From contig NZ_PVBR01000003.1 in NCBI RefSeq assembly GCF_002980495.1, positions 62,001 through 126,000 of the forward strand: DNA of 64,000 nt, read 5' to 3'. Made by a program: the position numbers and the translations under genes. The notes below the pieces were generated by a model that searched no databases, was not told the origin of the DNA, and was given only the letters and a program-made list of their open reading frames with translations. Every line of letters starts with the position of its first letter. The first letter of the stretch is position 1. Shown in pieces: positions 18,149 through 27,672 of the stretch. Source of the stretch: Phyllobacterium phragmitis. GTDB lineage: Bacteria > Pseudomonadota > Alphaproteobacteria > Rhizobiales > Rhizobiaceae.

Positions 18149-18182
18149 TGCGGGCGGCTTCCTGATAGGGGCGCCGCCCGCA
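18149..18182 (-). terminator. Intercistronic hairpin between the binding protein and permease genes
   Basis: TGCGGGCGGC (18149-18158) pairs perfectly with GCCGCCCGCA (18173-18182) across a 14-base loop. It lies 17 bases after the binding-protein stop and well before the permease start. There is no T-tract. It probably raises binding-protein output relative to permease. Confidence 0.55.
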
Positions 18183-18199
18183 CGCGTCTCAATGCAGCG

Positions 18200-19513
18200 T
18201 CAGATGCGGTAGTAGCGGCTCGCCCGCTTTTCCGCGTCGGCTGCTGCTTCTTCCGGCGACACCTGCCCCGTGACTGCGGAGGCGAACATGTCGACCAGCA
18301 CATAATCGGCCATGACGCCCGCCGAGGCGTAGCCAAGCGGACCGGCATAGCCATTGGGCCGTAATGTTTCCGAAGCACGGGCATAAGGCGCGTGGACCGG
18401 ATCGGATGTCCACACGGGGTTGTCGGCGAACGCCTTGAGCGGCTGGCAGCAATAGGCGCTGGAGCCCTCGAGCCACGCATTCATCTGATCGGCTTCCATC
18501 ATGAATTTGATGTAGGCCTTGGCGGCTTCCGGATATTGGGTGTGGCTGAACAGCAGGATCGAGCTCGTCTGATGCAGTTCCACGCTCTTGCCCACCGGAC
18601 CGATGGGGAAGTTTGTCGTGCGGATGTCCGCCGCTATCTCGGCCAATGCCGGGTCGTTTTTGGCGGCATAGTAAAGCGATACGCCGTTGGCGGTCAGCGA
18701 TACCTGGCCGGCGAGGAACGCACGATTGTTGTTGATGTCCAGCCAGCTTTCGGTGCCCGGGATGAACGTCTCGTAGAGCGATTTCGCATAGTTGATCGCG
18801 GCGATGGTTTCAGGGCTGTTGATGGTGACCTTGCTGTTTTCATCGACCATCATGCCGCCATGGCTCCACAACAGCCAATGCGCATAGTTGTTGCCGTCAC
18901 CGACAGCCTTGCCATGCGGGAATCCCGCTGGCGTGCCCTTGGCCTTCAACGCCTTGCAGAGTTCCAGGAAGCCGGCGGTGTCTTTCGGGAATTCGCTGAA
19001 GCCTGCCGCCTTCATATGGCTGTCGCGATAGCATACGGCGTTGCCGATCGTCGTCAGCGGCATGGCGATGAATTTGTCGTCACGCGTGGCATAGCCCCGC
19101 AAGCCGTCATACCAGCCGCCATATTTGCCGCCGAGATAATCGGCAAGCTCGGTCATGTCGACCAGCTTGTCGGGATACTGCTGGGCGTCGTCGAACCAGC
19201 ACATGACCATATCAGGCCCGGTGCCCACATTAGCGGCGACGGCGGCCTTGGGACGGATATCCTCCCAGCTTTCCTTGTCGACGCGCACCTCGACGCCCGT
19301 CGCTTCGGTGAACTTCTTGGTATTCGCCAGCCAGGCGTCCTCATCGCCTTTGACGAAGGGCGTCCAGCGCAAAAGCCTCAGGCTTGCACCTTCCTCCGGC
19401 GTATAGGTCGGCTCGGTCTGTGCCAGGGATGGACGTATCCCCAGTGAACTCAGCCCGGCCATTCCGGCGAGACTTGCCGATGCGGTGATAAAATCACGTC
19501 TCTTGATGGTCAT
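18200..19513 (-). CDS. Extracellular solute-binding protein, family 1, Tat-exported
   Basis: A 437-residue periplasmic protein. The N-terminus TIKRRDFITASASLAGMAGL carries a twin-arginine motif (RRDF), so export through Tat rather than Sec is likely. Family-1 features include TPFVKGDEDAWLANTKKFTEATG and GPDMVMCWFDDAQQYPDKLVD. The start was moved 14 codons inward to the ATG preceded by GAGGAG. Its place between denD and the permeases suggests a four-carbon acid sugar as ligand, which is inference. Confidence 0.88.
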   Translation of the reverse strand: MTIKRRDFITASASLAGMAGLSSLGIRPSLAQTEPTYTPEEGASLRLLRWTPFVKGDEDAWLANTKKFTEATGVEVRVDKESWEDIRPKAAVAANVGTGPDMVMCWFDDAQQYPDKLVDMTELADYLGGKYGGWYDGLRGYATRDDKFIAMPLTTIGNAVCYRDSHMKAAGFSEFPKDTAGFLELCKALKAKGTPAGFPHGKAVGDGNNYAHWLLWSHGGMMVDENSKVTINSPETIAAINYAKSLYETFIPGTESWLDINNNRAFLAGQVSLTANGVSLYYAAKNDPALAEIAADIRTTNFPIGPVGKSVELHQTSSILLFSHTQYPEAAKAYIKFMMEADQMNAWLEGSSAYCCQPLKAFADNPVWTSDPVHAPYARASETLRPNGYAGPLGYASAGVMADYVLVDMFASAVTGQVSPEEAAADAEKRASRYYRI

Positions 19514-19662
19514 AGCACTCCTCCTCACGATAACGGGACTTGATTTCTCCGGCATTCACCGTCCCGAAGGATGAATGCAGCGGCAAGAATACTTGCCTGT
19601 CATTGGCGGATATTCGGGGACGACATCTCCTCCTCCGTCTCCGAACACTCGCCGAAGCAGTC

Positions 19663-20730
19663 TTATTTCGAAAGCCTCTCTCCCGTATGGGCATCGAACA
19701 GATGGACACGGTCCGCGTCGATCGAAACATTGATCGTCTCACCCGGCTTAGCCTGCACACGTTCACGAAACACGCAAGTCACGTCGGCACCGCCGAGTTT
19801 CACGATCATCTGGGTTTCATAGCCGGTCGGCTCGATGACGATGACTTCGGCGGGCAGGCCCGCCGGATCGAGATGCATATATTCAGGACGCAGTCCGTAG
19901 ATCAGGTCGCGCCCCGTGGCCTTGGCGACGGGATTGGCGGCAGGCAGCACCGTACCGTCCTTGGTGATGAATTTCGACCGGTCGTCGGGGTCGAGCTTGC
20001 CATGGAGCATGTTCATCGCCGGAGACCCGATGAAGCCGGCAACGAAGAGATTGGCCGGCCTGTCGTAGAGGTCGAGCGGCGCGCCCATCTGCTCGACGAT
20101 GCCGTCATGCATGACGACGATCTTGTCGGCCATCGTCATCGCCTCGATCTGATCGTGCGTCACGTAGACCGTCGTGGTCTTCAGCCGCTGATGCAGTTCC
20201 TTGATCTCGGCGCGCATGGCGACGCGCAGTTTCGCATCGAGATTGGAAAGCGGTTCATCGAAGAGAAAGACCTGCGGATCGCGGACGATGGCACGTCCCA
20301 TGGCGACGCGCTGGCGCTGGCCGCCGGACAATTGCCTGGGGTAACGGTCGAGCAGATGGGAGAGCCCGAGGATTTCCGCCGCCCCATTGACGCGTTTGTC
20401 GATGTCGGCTTTGGGCGTGCTCTTCAAATTGAGTGAGAAGGCCATGTTGTCGGTGACGGTCATATGCGGATAGAGCGCATAATTCTGGAAGACCATGGCG
20501 ATATCGCGGTCCTTGGGCGGGACCGCGTTGACCACGCGGTTGCCGATGCGGATTTCTCCCGCGGAGATATTTTCGAGCCCCGCCAGCATGCGCAGCAAGG
20601 TTGATTTTCCGCAGCCCGAAGGCCCGACCAGGATGACGAATTCGCCATCCTCTATCTCGATGTTCACACCTTTGATGATGGGGACCGCCCCAAAGGATTT
20701 CCTCACATCGACGAAGTTTACCGCTGCCAT
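19663..20730 (-). CDS. Sugar ABC transporter ATP-binding protein, UgpC/MalK type
   Basis: A 355-residue ATPase: Walker A GPSGCGKST, Q-loop VFQNYALYPHMTV, signature LSGGQRQRVAMGRA, Walker B VFLFDEPLSNLD, and a C-terminal OB-fold regulatory domain from about residue 240. The start was set 13 codons inside the open frame, at the ATG with GGGAGGAG before it. It energises the two permeases encoded downstream. Confidence 0.92.
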   Translation of the reverse strand: MAAVNFVDVRKSFGAVPIIKGVNIEIEDGEFVILVGPSGCGKSTLLRMLAGLENISAGEIRIGNRVVNAVPPKDRDIAMVFQNYALYPHMTVTDNMAFSLNLKSTPKADIDKRVNGAAEILGLSHLLDRYPRQLSGGQRQRVAMGRAIVRDPQVFLFDEPLSNLDAKLRVAMRAEIKELHQRLKTTTVYVTHDQIEAMTMADKIVVMHDGIVEQMGAPLDLYDRPANLFVAGFIGSPAMNMLHGKLDPDDRSKFITKDGTVLPAANPVAKATGRDLIYGLRPEYMHLDPAGLPAEVIVIEPTGYETQMIVKLGGADVTCVFRERVQAKPGETINVSIDADRVHLFDAHTGERLSK

Positions 20731-20826
20731 TTCCACTCCTCCCAGAGTATTTCTCTTCGATAATGCCATGGCGGGAAGCTTCCCCCGTCTCTCCGCCCGG
20801 ACATGACGCTATCAGCCCGATATCCC

Positions 20827-21603
20827 TTATCCTCTTCCGACCAGCGGCATCCCGGTCGCCATCACCGTCATCGTCAGCACATTCGCATCCAGCGGCAGGC
20901 TCGCCATATAGATGATCGCGTTGGCGATATGCGTAACCGGTATCGTCGGTTCACTGGCGATCTCGCCATTGGCCTGCATGACACCGCCGCTCATCTTCGA
21001 CGTCATATCCGTCGAGGCGTTGCCGATATCGATCTGGCCGCAGGCGATATCGAAAGCCCGCCCGTCGAGCGCCGTGGATTTCGTCAATCCCGTTATCGCA
21101 TGTTTCGTCGCCGTATAGGGCGCCGAATGAGGACGCGGGGTCGTGGCCGAGATGGAGCCATTGTTGATGATACGCCCGCCGCGTGGTTGCTGGGTTTTCA
21201 TCAAACGCATGGCCTGCTGCGTGCAAAGGAATGCGCCGGTGAGGTTTGCCGCCACAATGGCGTTCCATTGCTCGAAAGTGATCTCTTCCATGGGAACAGC
21301 CGGAACATTGATACCGGCATTGTTGACCAGAAGATCGAGACGTCCGAAGGCGCTCTTGATCTCGGCAAAAAGCGCTTCGACAGCTTTGGGATCGCCGACA
21401 TCGGCGACAACAGCCTTGACGGTGCCGCCCGTTTCCGCCGCCATCTCGCGCGCGGCCTTGTCGAGAATTTCAGTCCGCCGGCCCGTGATGACGACGATAT
21501 AGCCTTCCGCGCTCAACGCATGGGCAATACCGCGGCCGATACCGGTGCCGCCGCCGGTCACCAGCGCGATCTTTCCCGCCCCTGATTTTTCCGCTACCGC
21601 CAT
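20827..21603 (-). CDS. SDR-family oxidoreductase in the denD operon
   Basis: A 258-residue short-chain dehydrogenase. The cofactor loop TGGGTGIG is near residue 16, NNAG near residue 95, the catalytic Ser in NGSISA near 147, and YTATK near 160. The frame extends 41 codons upstream into denD, but the ATG chosen has GGAAAGG before it and starts two bases after the denD stop. Known tetronate pathways do not need it, so it may oxidise a different acid sugar or isomer. Substrate not known. Confidence 0.85.
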   Translation of the reverse strand: MAVAEKSGAGKIALVTGGGTGIGRGIAHALSAEGYIVVITGRRTEILDKAAREMAAETGGTVKAVVADVGDPKAVEALFAEIKSAFGRLDLLVNNAGINVPAVPMEEITFEQWNAIVAANLTGAFLCTQQAMRLMKTQQPRGGRIINNGSISATTPRPHSAPYTATKHAITGLTKSTALDGRAFDIACGQIDIGNASTDMTSKMSGGVMQANGEIASEPTIPVTHIANAIIYMASLPLDANVLTMTVMATGMPLVGRG

Positions 21604-21604
21604 G

Positions 21605-22588
21605 TCACACCTTTCCGCCAAGTTCGTCGTCGATATGGATCCTGATGATGTCGTCGAAACTCGTCTCGGCCGTAAAACCGAGAGCCGCAGCCCGTTTCGC
21701 ATCGAAATTGGTCGGCCAGCCGGCAACGATCCCGGCGATCACCGGATCGTGCTCGCGCCGGATGAGCCTGACGGCCTTTTCTCCCGCGACGCGCCGCAGC
21801 GCCTCGATCTCCTCGCCAACCAGGGCCGACAGGCCGGGCATCGTCAGATTGCGCCTTGGCCCGACCTGCGAAAGATCGAGCCGAGCCGCATGGACGAAAA
21901 ACCCGACCGCCGAACGCGGGCTTGCAAACCAGTGCCTGACGTCCTCGTCCACGGGAAGCACCGCTTCCTGGCCGGCGAGCGGCTCGCGCAGGATATTGGA
22001 GAAGAATCCCGATGCCGCCTTGTTCGGCGTGCCGGGCCGGATGCAGATCGTCGGCAGGCGAATGCCTATTCCGTCGAGGAAACCGCGCCGGGAATAATCG
22101 GATAACAGCAGTTCGGAGATGGCTTTCTGCGTGCCGTAGCTGGTCAGCGGCGTGGTGAAGAATTCATCCCCGATCTTGTCCGGGAACGGAGCACCGAACA
22201 CCGCGACCGAGGACGCGAAGACGACACGCGGGCAATAAGGCTCCTTTTGTCCCTCCAGCCGGATCGCTTCGAAAAGCGCGCGCGTTCCGTCGAGATTGAC
22301 GAGATAGCCCTTGTCGAAATCCGCTTCCGCCTCGCCCGAGACGATGGCAGCCAGATGGAATATCAGGTCCGGACGCAAGGCCGCGAGCTTCGCAGCACTT
22401 TCGGGCGCCGAAAGGTCCATCGCGGCGGCCGTCGCGACACCTTCAAGAGCCGGCGGAACCGATGGCGTAACCATATCGACAAGCCACAGATGGTCGATGG
22501 CGCTGCCCAGGACGCCCTCCTCCGCGGCGATTTTCTCGACCAGCTTGCGGCCCACCATTCCGGCGGCGCCTATCACCAGCACATGCAT
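21605..22588 (-). CDS. denD: D-erythronate dehydrogenase DenD
   Basis: A 327-residue extended-SDR (epimerase-like) enzyme. The NAD site GAAGMVGRK is at residues 7-15, the catalytic region is SSVAVFG with YGTQK near residues 150-154, and DVRHW follows. This group oxidises D-erythronate to 3-oxo-tetronate with NAD+. The call rests on family resemblance and on OtnI, OtnK, OtnC and LtnD genes within 6 kb. It is the first gene of the operon with SDR and ABC genes, preceded by GGGAGGT. A related uronate-dehydrogenase-like role cannot be excluded from sequence alone. Confidence 0.82.
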   Translation of the reverse strand: MHVLVIGAAGMVGRKLVEKIAAEEGVLGSAIDHLWLVDMVTPSVPPALEGVATAAAMDLSAPESAAKLAALRPDLIFHLAAIVSGEAEADFDKGYLVNLDGTRALFEAIRLEGQKEPYCPRVVFASSVAVFGAPFPDKIGDEFFTTPLTSYGTQKAISELLLSDYSRRGFLDGIGIRLPTICIRPGTPNKAASGFFSNILREPLAGQEAVLPVDEDVRHWFASPRSAVGFFVHAARLDLSQVGPRRNLTMPGLSALVGEEIEALRRVAGEKAVRLIRREHDPVIAGIVAGWPTNFDAKRAAALGFTAETSFDDIIRIHIDDELGGKV

Positions 22589-22634
22589 TTGCGGTCAACC
22601 TCCCTTGTCATGCCGCCCTCTCCTCAGGGGGCGT

Positions 22635-23405
22635 TCAATTCCGTAATCTGCGTCCGTTCGTCTGCCCCTGCTTGCGCAACAGATCCCTGGTCGTTTCATA
22701 AATGCGTTCGAGATGCCGCCGGAACGCGGCGACGACGGCCTCGCGGTCACGCGCCTTGAGGGCGGCGACGATCGCCACATGATCGGCATAGCTGGTGGCG
22801 GTGGCGCCCGGCAGGGCCATGACATAGCGCCTGTGCTCCATCATATAGGTGTAGAGATCGGTCACGAAATCCGCGAGCAGCGGGTTGCCGCAAGCCCTGT
22901 AGATGCCGACATGAAACTCCCGGTCGCAGATCAAAAAGCGCATCGGATCGTCTCCGGCGGTCTTCTGCGCCTCGAGAAGATTGTCGAGCTTGCGCAATGT
23001 CTCTTCATCGATGTGATCGGCAGCATCGCCGACGATTTTCAATTCAAGGTGCAGGCGCGCGGCATGAACCGCTTCGAGGTCGTAGCTGTCGATCGCATTG
23101 GGTGAGGCGATGGTAACGGTCAGATGGCTGAGATCGACATCGGCAACGCGCGAGCGGCTGCCCTGCGATACCTCGATGATCCCGCGCGCCGCCAGCGACT
23201 GGATCGCACCGCGCACGGTTTCGCGGCTGACATGCAGGACGTTTGCCAATTCCCGCTCGCCAGGCAGTTCGTCGCCCGGCCTCAGCATGTTCGTCGCGAT
23301 CAAGGCCATCAGCTTCTCCGCAATCAACTCACGCGCGGTCCGGCGAGAAAGGCTTTGCCCGATCTGCGGAACCTGTGTCAGAATCGCGCTGTCTTTGGTG
23401 ACCAC
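22635..23405 (-). CDS. GntR family transcriptional regulator, FadR/FCD subfamily
   Basis: About 256 residues. The winged helix is near residues 20-85 (RPGDELPGERELANVLHVSRETVRGAIQSL) and the FCD domain has metal-ligand candidates in CDREFHVGIYRACGN and the late SYADHVAIV. The GTG at 23405 was chosen because GTTGAGG lies just before it and because the longer frame would place the palindrome at 23423 inside the coding region. It lies 46 bases before denD on the same strand, so it is probably co-transcribed and controls the tetronate genes. Confidence 0.84.
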   Translation of the reverse strand: MVTKDSAILTQVPQIGQSLSRRTARELIAEKLMALIATNMLRPGDELPGERELANVLHVSRETVRGAIQSLAARGIIEVSQGSRSRVADVDLSHLTVTIASPNAIDSYDLEAVHAARLHLELKIVGDAADHIDEETLRKLDNLLEAQKTAGDDPMRFLICDREFHVGIYRACGNPLLADFVTDLYTYMMEHRRYVMALPGATATSYADHVAIVAALKARDREAVVAAFRRHLERIYETTRDLLRKQGQTNGRRLRN

Positions 23406-23422
23406 AAATGCCTCAACTGATA

Positions 23423-23439
23423 TACTGGTTGGTCCAGTA
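23423..23439. promoter_or_regulatory. Palindrome TACTGG-N5-CCAGTA before the GntR gene
   Basis: A perfect 6+6 inverted repeat with spacer TTGGT lies 18 bases upstream of the GTG start of the GntR gene. It resembles FadR-subfamily operators (TGGT...ACCA cores) in size and place. Autoregulation is the likely role. Confidence 0.45.
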
Positions 23440-23542
23440 GACAAGTTGGAATAGGCCATTGATCGAACCATGAGTCAACGGAACTTCGTTGCTGCGCTGC
23501 ACCAATAATCGACGCCGGTTCTACGGAGCGCAGCATTGCGGA

Positions 23543-24310
23543 TCATAGGTTTTTCAGCCAGTCCAATCCGGCAGTGGTTTCCGCTGCCGGACGATATTCG
23601 CAACCGACATAGCCCTCGTAACCCAGCCTATCGAGTTCCCGCAAAATCCTGAAGTCATCGAGTTCGCCGGTCCCGGGCTCATGGCGCTTCGGCACGGATG
23701 CGATCTGGATATGGCCGATCAACGGCATCATCGCCTGCAGCGCCGTCAACACATCGCCGCGCATCACCTGACGGTGATAGATATCGAACTGAAGTTTGAG
23801 ATTCGAATGGCCGAGACTGGTGATGATCTCCGCAGCACGATCGAAATCATCGAGGAAATAACCCGGCATGTCGCGCCCGTTGATCGGCTCGATCACCAGG
23901 CCGATCCCCTCGGCGCCTGCCGCGTCCGCGGCAAAGGCGACGGCATCACGATAGGAACCTTGAGCCGCCGGATCGTCAGGTGAAGCGATACCCGCCATCA
24001 TGTGAAGCAGCGGCGTTCCAATCGTACGGCCATAGTCGATCGCCTTTTTCACCGATTGGCGAAATTCTTGCCTGCGCTCCGGGAGAGCGGCAAGTCCCCT
24101 CTCCCCCTTTGCCCAATCGCCGGGCGGCAGATTGAACAAGGCCTGTTTCAACCCGGCCTCCGACAGTTTGCCGGCAATCAGTTCGGCCGGAAAATCATAG
24201 GGAAAGAGATATTCGACTGCGGTGAAACCGGCGGCTGCAGCAGCCTGGAAACGATCCAAAAAGGCATGCTCGTTGAACATCATGGTCAGATTGGCGGCAA
24301 AACGCGGCAT
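23543..24310 (-). CDS. otnI: 2-oxo-tetronate isomerase OtnI (hydroxypyruvate isomerase family)
   Basis: A 255-residue TIM-barrel protein of the Hyi/xylose-isomerase-like superfamily. Likely metal ligands are in VIEPINGRD (near residue 145), LQFDIYHRQ (near 178) and CEYRP (near 240). OtnI turns 2-oxo-tetronate from L-threonate oxidation into 3-oxo-tetronate for the kinase. Its ATG overlaps the ltnD stop by one base, which couples the two steps. Hydroxypyruvate isomerase is the older family name; the neighbourhood decides for OtnI. Confidence 0.86.
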   Translation of the reverse strand: MPRFAANLTMMFNEHAFLDRFQAAAAAGFTAVEYLFPYDFPAELIAGKLSEAGLKQALFNLPPGDWAKGERGLAALPERRQEFRQSVKKAIDYGRTIGTPLLHMMAGIASPDDPAAQGSYRDAVAFAADAAGAEGIGLVIEPINGRDMPGYFLDDFDRAAEIITSLGHSNLKLQFDIYHRQVMRGDVLTALQAMMPLIGHIQIASVPKRHEPGTGELDDFRILRELDRLGYEGYVGCEYRPAAETTAGLDWLKNL

Positions 24311-25227
24311 CAGTCTTCTTCCATGCCGGGAAGCTCGAGACCCGCGATCCGGGCCAGAAGCCTTGCGACTGACGTATCACCATCGCCCCCCATGCCAGCC
24401 GCTTCGGTCATCACGAAAAGCTGCAATGCGGCGCTGGCGATCGGCAGCGGGAATTTCTGCTTTCTGCCGAGATCGGAGACGATGCCCAGATCCTTGGTGA
24501 AGATCGAGACGGCGCTGCGCGGAGCATAATCCCCGGCAAGCACATATTGCATGCGATTTTCGAACATCCAGCTATTCCCAGCGGATTTCGTGATGACCTC
24601 GAAGACCTTGCTTATGTCGAGATCGAGGCTTTTGGCAAAGGTGATCGCCTCGCAGGCCGCCGCGATATGGACGCCCGCCAGCAACTGATTGACGATCTTG
24701 AACGATGAACCGATACCCACGGCATCACCCAGTTCGTAAACCGTCTCGGCCATGGCATCGAGGGCGGGCTTCGCCGCAGCGAACGCTTCGGGCGGACCGG
24801 AGGCCATGACCGTCAGCTTCCCTTCATCGGCCTTCGCCGCCCCGCCGCTGATCGGCGCGTCGAGATAGTGGATACCCCTCTCCGCCGCACGCGCAGCCAA
24901 ACCCTTTGCGTCGGCGGGCGACATGGTCGCCGACGAGATGATGACGGAACCGGGCTTCATCGCAGCCACGGCGCCATCCTGGCCGAAAAGCACACTTTCC
25001 GTCTGCGCCGCATTGACCACGACAACCACAACGATATCGGCATTCCCGCAAGCCTCCGCCGGCGTCGTGAACGGATGTCCGTCGCTTGCCTCGAGGCTTT
25101 CGAGCGCCGCGGAATCAAGGTCGCAACCCGACACATCAAGCCCCGCCCGGACGAGTGAACGGGCCATGCCGAGCCCCATCGAGCCCAGTCCGATGACGGC
25201 AATGTTTTCAGCTTCGCTGTGGCTCAC
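24310..25227 (-). CDS. ltnD: L-threonate dehydrogenase LtnD (3-hydroxyisobutyrate dehydrogenase family)
   Basis: A 305-residue beta-hydroxyacid dehydrogenase. The NAD motif is IGLGSMGLGMA, the substrate loop is DAPISGGAAKADEGKL, and the catalytic lysine is in SFKIVNQLLAG near residue 175. LtnD oxidises L-threonate at C2 to 2-oxo-tetronate. The start is GTG at 25227 with GGGAGGA six bases before it; the longer frame starts on another GTG without a ribosome site. It leads the ltnD-otnI unit, divergent from the LacI gene across a double operator. Confidence 0.88.
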   Translation of the reverse strand: MSHSEAENIAVIGLGSMGLGMARSLVRAGLDVSGCDLDSAALESLEASDGHPFTTPAEACGNADIVVVVVVNAAQTESVLFGQDGAVAAMKPGSVIISSATMSPADAKGLAARAAERGIHYLDAPISGGAAKADEGKLTVMASGPPEAFAAAKPALDAMAETVYELGDAVGIGSSFKIVNQLLAGVHIAAACEAITFAKSLDLDISKVFEVITKSAGNSWMFENRMQYVLAGDYAPRSAVSIFTKDLGIVSDLGRKQKFPLPIASAALQLFVMTEAAGMGGDGDTSVARLLARIAGLELPGMEED

Positions 25228-25265
25228 GATCTTCCTCCCGGTCCTCACATCACTGTTTTTGTCGA

Positions 25266-25342
25266 TTTATGACAGCGCTAGCATAATTTATAGGCACAGC
25301 CTCTGGCGTGGTGCAAGGGAATTATGCTAGCGCTGTCATAAA
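25266..25342. promoter_or_regulatory. Paired LacI-type operators in inverted orientation
   Basis: A 23-base sequence at 25266-25288, with core GACAGCGCTAGCAT, reappears exactly as its reverse complement at 25320-25342. Each copy carries an imperfect palindrome centred on AGCGCT. The pair lies between ltnD and the divergent LacI gene, with about 54 bases between centres. It is a strong candidate for two operators controlling both directions, possibly by cooperative binding. Confidence 0.65.
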
Positions 25343-25386
25343 CGTCCAAACCCATGGAAACGAGCCGGCAGGAGGAGAATTGCGGA

Positions 25387-26388
25387 ATGCTGCAGGATGC
25401 GCCGACGCTGACCGATGTGGCGAGGCTTGCCGGCGTCAGCGAAATCACGGTATCGCGCGTCGTCCGCAACAAGGGGCCGATTTCCAGGAGCACGCGTGAG
25501 CGCGTGCAGGCCGCAATCGAAAAGCTCGGCTATGTACCGAACCGTGCTGCGGGTGCGCTCGCCTCGGCAGGCGCGCCGCTCATCGGCGTGCTGTTGCCGT
25601 CACTCTCCAACATCGTTTTCCCCGAGGTCTTGCGCGGCATCCATACCGCTCTCGCCTCGACCGGCTACCAGCCGCTGATCGGCGTGACGGATTACGACCC
25701 CGTGAAGGAACAGGAGATCCTCTCCTCCCTTCTGGCGTGGCAGCCCGCCGCCATCATCACGACGGGTTTCGAACATACCGACGCGAGCCGCCGGATGCTT
25801 TCCAGCAGCAAGATCCGCGTCGCCGAATTGATGGACACCGATGCCGAGCCGATCGATATCGCGGTCGGCCTTTCGCACCGCCGGGCAGGTTTCGACACCG
25901 GCAGACATCTGATCTCCCGAAACTACCGGCGCTTCGGCTATGTCGGCCATGACTGGAATGCCGACCACCGCGCACGCCTGCGCTATGAAGGCTTACGCGC
26001 AGCGCTCGACGAAGCAGGCCTGGAACTGAAGGCCGAAGAACGGTTTGATGGTCCAAGCTCGACGATGGCCGGCCGCGAGACCCTTGCAGCACTCCTGTCA
26101 CGAAAGCCCGATCTCGATGTCGTGGTGTTTTCGAACGATGACATGGCCGTCGGCGGCTTCTTCCATTGCCTCAGCGCAAATATACGCGTCGGCCAGACGC
26201 TTGGCCTGTTCGGCTTCAATGGTCTCGATATCGGCCAGGCGCTTCCCTTGCCGCTTTCGACCATCCGCTCCAACCGGTTCGCCATCGGCAGGATCGCAGT
26301 CGAGAAGCTGCTGGAGACCGGCCAGCGGCCAGCGGAAAAACTGATCGTCGATACCGGTTATGAAATCATCGCCGGAGCGACGGCATAA
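25387..26388 (+). CDS. LacI family transcriptional regulator of the tetronate genes
   Basis: A 333-residue regulator: an N-terminal helix-turn-helix (TLTDVARLAGVSEITVSRVVRN) and hinge (GYVPNRAAGALA), then a periplasmic-binding-like ligand domain (GVLLPSLSNIVFPEVLRGI ... VVVFSNDDMAVGGFFHC), similar to gluconate-type GntR/IdnR repressors. The ATG at 25387 follows GGAGGAG; an ATG 11 codons upstream has no such site. It is the first gene of the plus-strand lacI-otnK-otnC unit, so it should repress both its own operon and ltnD-otnI. Confidence 0.9.
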   Translation: MLQDAPTLTDVARLAGVSEITVSRVVRNKGPISRSTRERVQAAIEKLGYVPNRAAGALASAGAPLIGVLLPSLSNIVFPEVLRGIHTALASTGYQPLIGVTDYDPVKEQEILSSLLAWQPAAIITTGFEHTDASRRMLSSSKIRVAELMDTDAEPIDIAVGLSHRRAGFDTGRHLISRNYRRFGYVGHDWNADHRARLRYEGLRAALDEAGLELKAEERFDGPSSTMAGRETLAALLSRKPDLDVVVFSNDDMAVGGFFHCLSANIRVGQTLGLFGFNGLDIGQALPLPLSTIRSNRFAIGRIAVEKLLETGQRPAEKLIVDTGYEIIAGATA

Positions 26389-26406
26389 TGAGGAGGGTTG
26401 AGTGAT

Positions 26407-27672
26407 ATGCTTTTGGGTGCGGTTGCCGATGATCTGACCGGCGCGACGGATCTCGCGCTGACGCTTTCGCGTGAGGGAATGCGCACCGTGCAGGTGGTCG
26501 GCGTGCCGCCGGCGGCGTTCGATTTCGGCGATGCCGAGGCCGTTGTCGTCGCGCTGAAATCGCGGACGATCCCGGCAGCGGAAGCCGTCGACCTGTCGCT
26601 CGACGCTGCCCGTGCACTCCTTGCCGGCGGAGCCGAGCAGATCATCTTCAAATATTGCTCCACCTTCGATTCCACTCCTGAAGGCAATATCGGCCCGGTC
26701 GCCGAGGCGCTTGCCGACCTTCTGGATGCCCCCCTGGCGCTCGCCTGCCCGGCCTTTCCGGCCAATGGCCGGACGGTTTATCAGGGGCATCTGTTCGTCG
26801 GCTCCATCCTGCTTTCCGACAGCCCGATGAAGGACCATCCGCTGACGCCGATGACCGATGCCAATCTCGTCCGCGTGCTGCAAAGGCAGACCGCCAGGCA
26901 AGTCGGCCTCGTTTCCTTCGAAGCCGTCGATCGTGGCAGCGATGTCATCACCGCCGCTTTTGCCGAGGCGCGGGCGAAAGGCGACAGGTTCGTCATCGTC
27001 GATGCCGTCACCGACGAGCATTTGCGGGCGATCGGGCAGGCCGCGCGCAATATGAAGCTCATCACAGGCGGTTCCGGCATCGCCATCGGCCTGCCGGAGA
27101 ATTTCCGCCGCGCAGGCAAGCTTGCCGCCAAAGGTGCCGATGCGGCTTTCGATGCGCCCGCCGGGCGGGCCGCCATCCTGGCTGGCTCCTGTTCGGCGGC
27201 GACACGCCGCCAGATCAGCGCGGCAAACGCCGCCGGCATTCCCGCCCTGAAGATCGACCCGCTGGCCATTGCCGAGGGCCGGACTACGGCCGCCGGCGTC
27301 GCTGACTGGCTGGCCTCTGCCGATCATCCCACCCCACTTGCCTATTCGAGCGCGGAGCCCGACGAGGTCCGTGCCGCGCAGGAAAAGCTTGGCCGCGACC
27401 GGGCCGGTGAACTCGTGGAGCATCTTCTGGCGGAGACCGCCATAGCATTGCGCAGAAACGGCTTCAGCCGCCTCATCGTCGCCGGTGGCGAAACCTCGGG
27501 CGCGGTGGTCAACGGGCTCGGCATCGCCGCACTGAGGATCGGTCCGGAGATCGATCCCGGCGTCCCCTGGACGCGCAGCCTCGATGGCCGTCAGCCGATC
27601 GCGCTTGCTCTCAAATCCGGCAATTTCGGCGCCGACGATTTCTTTCTCAAGGCATGGGACTTCCTCAGATGA
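26407..27672 (+). CDS. otnK: 3-oxo-tetronate kinase OtnK (DUF1537 four-carbon acid sugar kinase)
   Basis: A 421-residue kinase of the DUF1537 family. The N-terminal substrate domain has ADDLTGATDLA (residues 6-16) and KYCSTFDSTPEGNIGP. The C-terminal nucleotide domain has AGGETSGAVVNGLG. It phosphorylates 3-oxo-tetronate at the terminal hydroxyl. The ATG was chosen nine bases after AGGAGGG; the upstream TTG is too close to it. It overlaps otnC by four bases (ATGA). Confidence 0.9.
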   Translation: MLLGAVADDLTGATDLALTLSREGMRTVQVVGVPPAAFDFGDAEAVVVALKSRTIPAAEAVDLSLDAARALLAGGAEQIIFKYCSTFDSTPEGNIGPVAEALADLLDAPLALACPAFPANGRTVYQGHLFVGSILLSDSPMKDHPLTPMTDANLVRVLQRQTARQVGLVSFEAVDRGSDVITAAFAEARAKGDRFVIVDAVTDEHLRAIGQAARNMKLITGGSGIAIGLPENFRRAGKLAAKGADAAFDAPAGRAAILAGSCSAATRRQISAANAAGIPALKIDPLAIAEGRTTAAGVADWLASADHPTPLAYSSAEPDEVRAAQEKLGRDRAGELVEHLLAETAIALRRNGFSRLIVAGGETSGAVVNGLGIAALRIGPEIDPGVPWTRSLDGRQPIALALKSGNFGADDFFLKAWDFLR

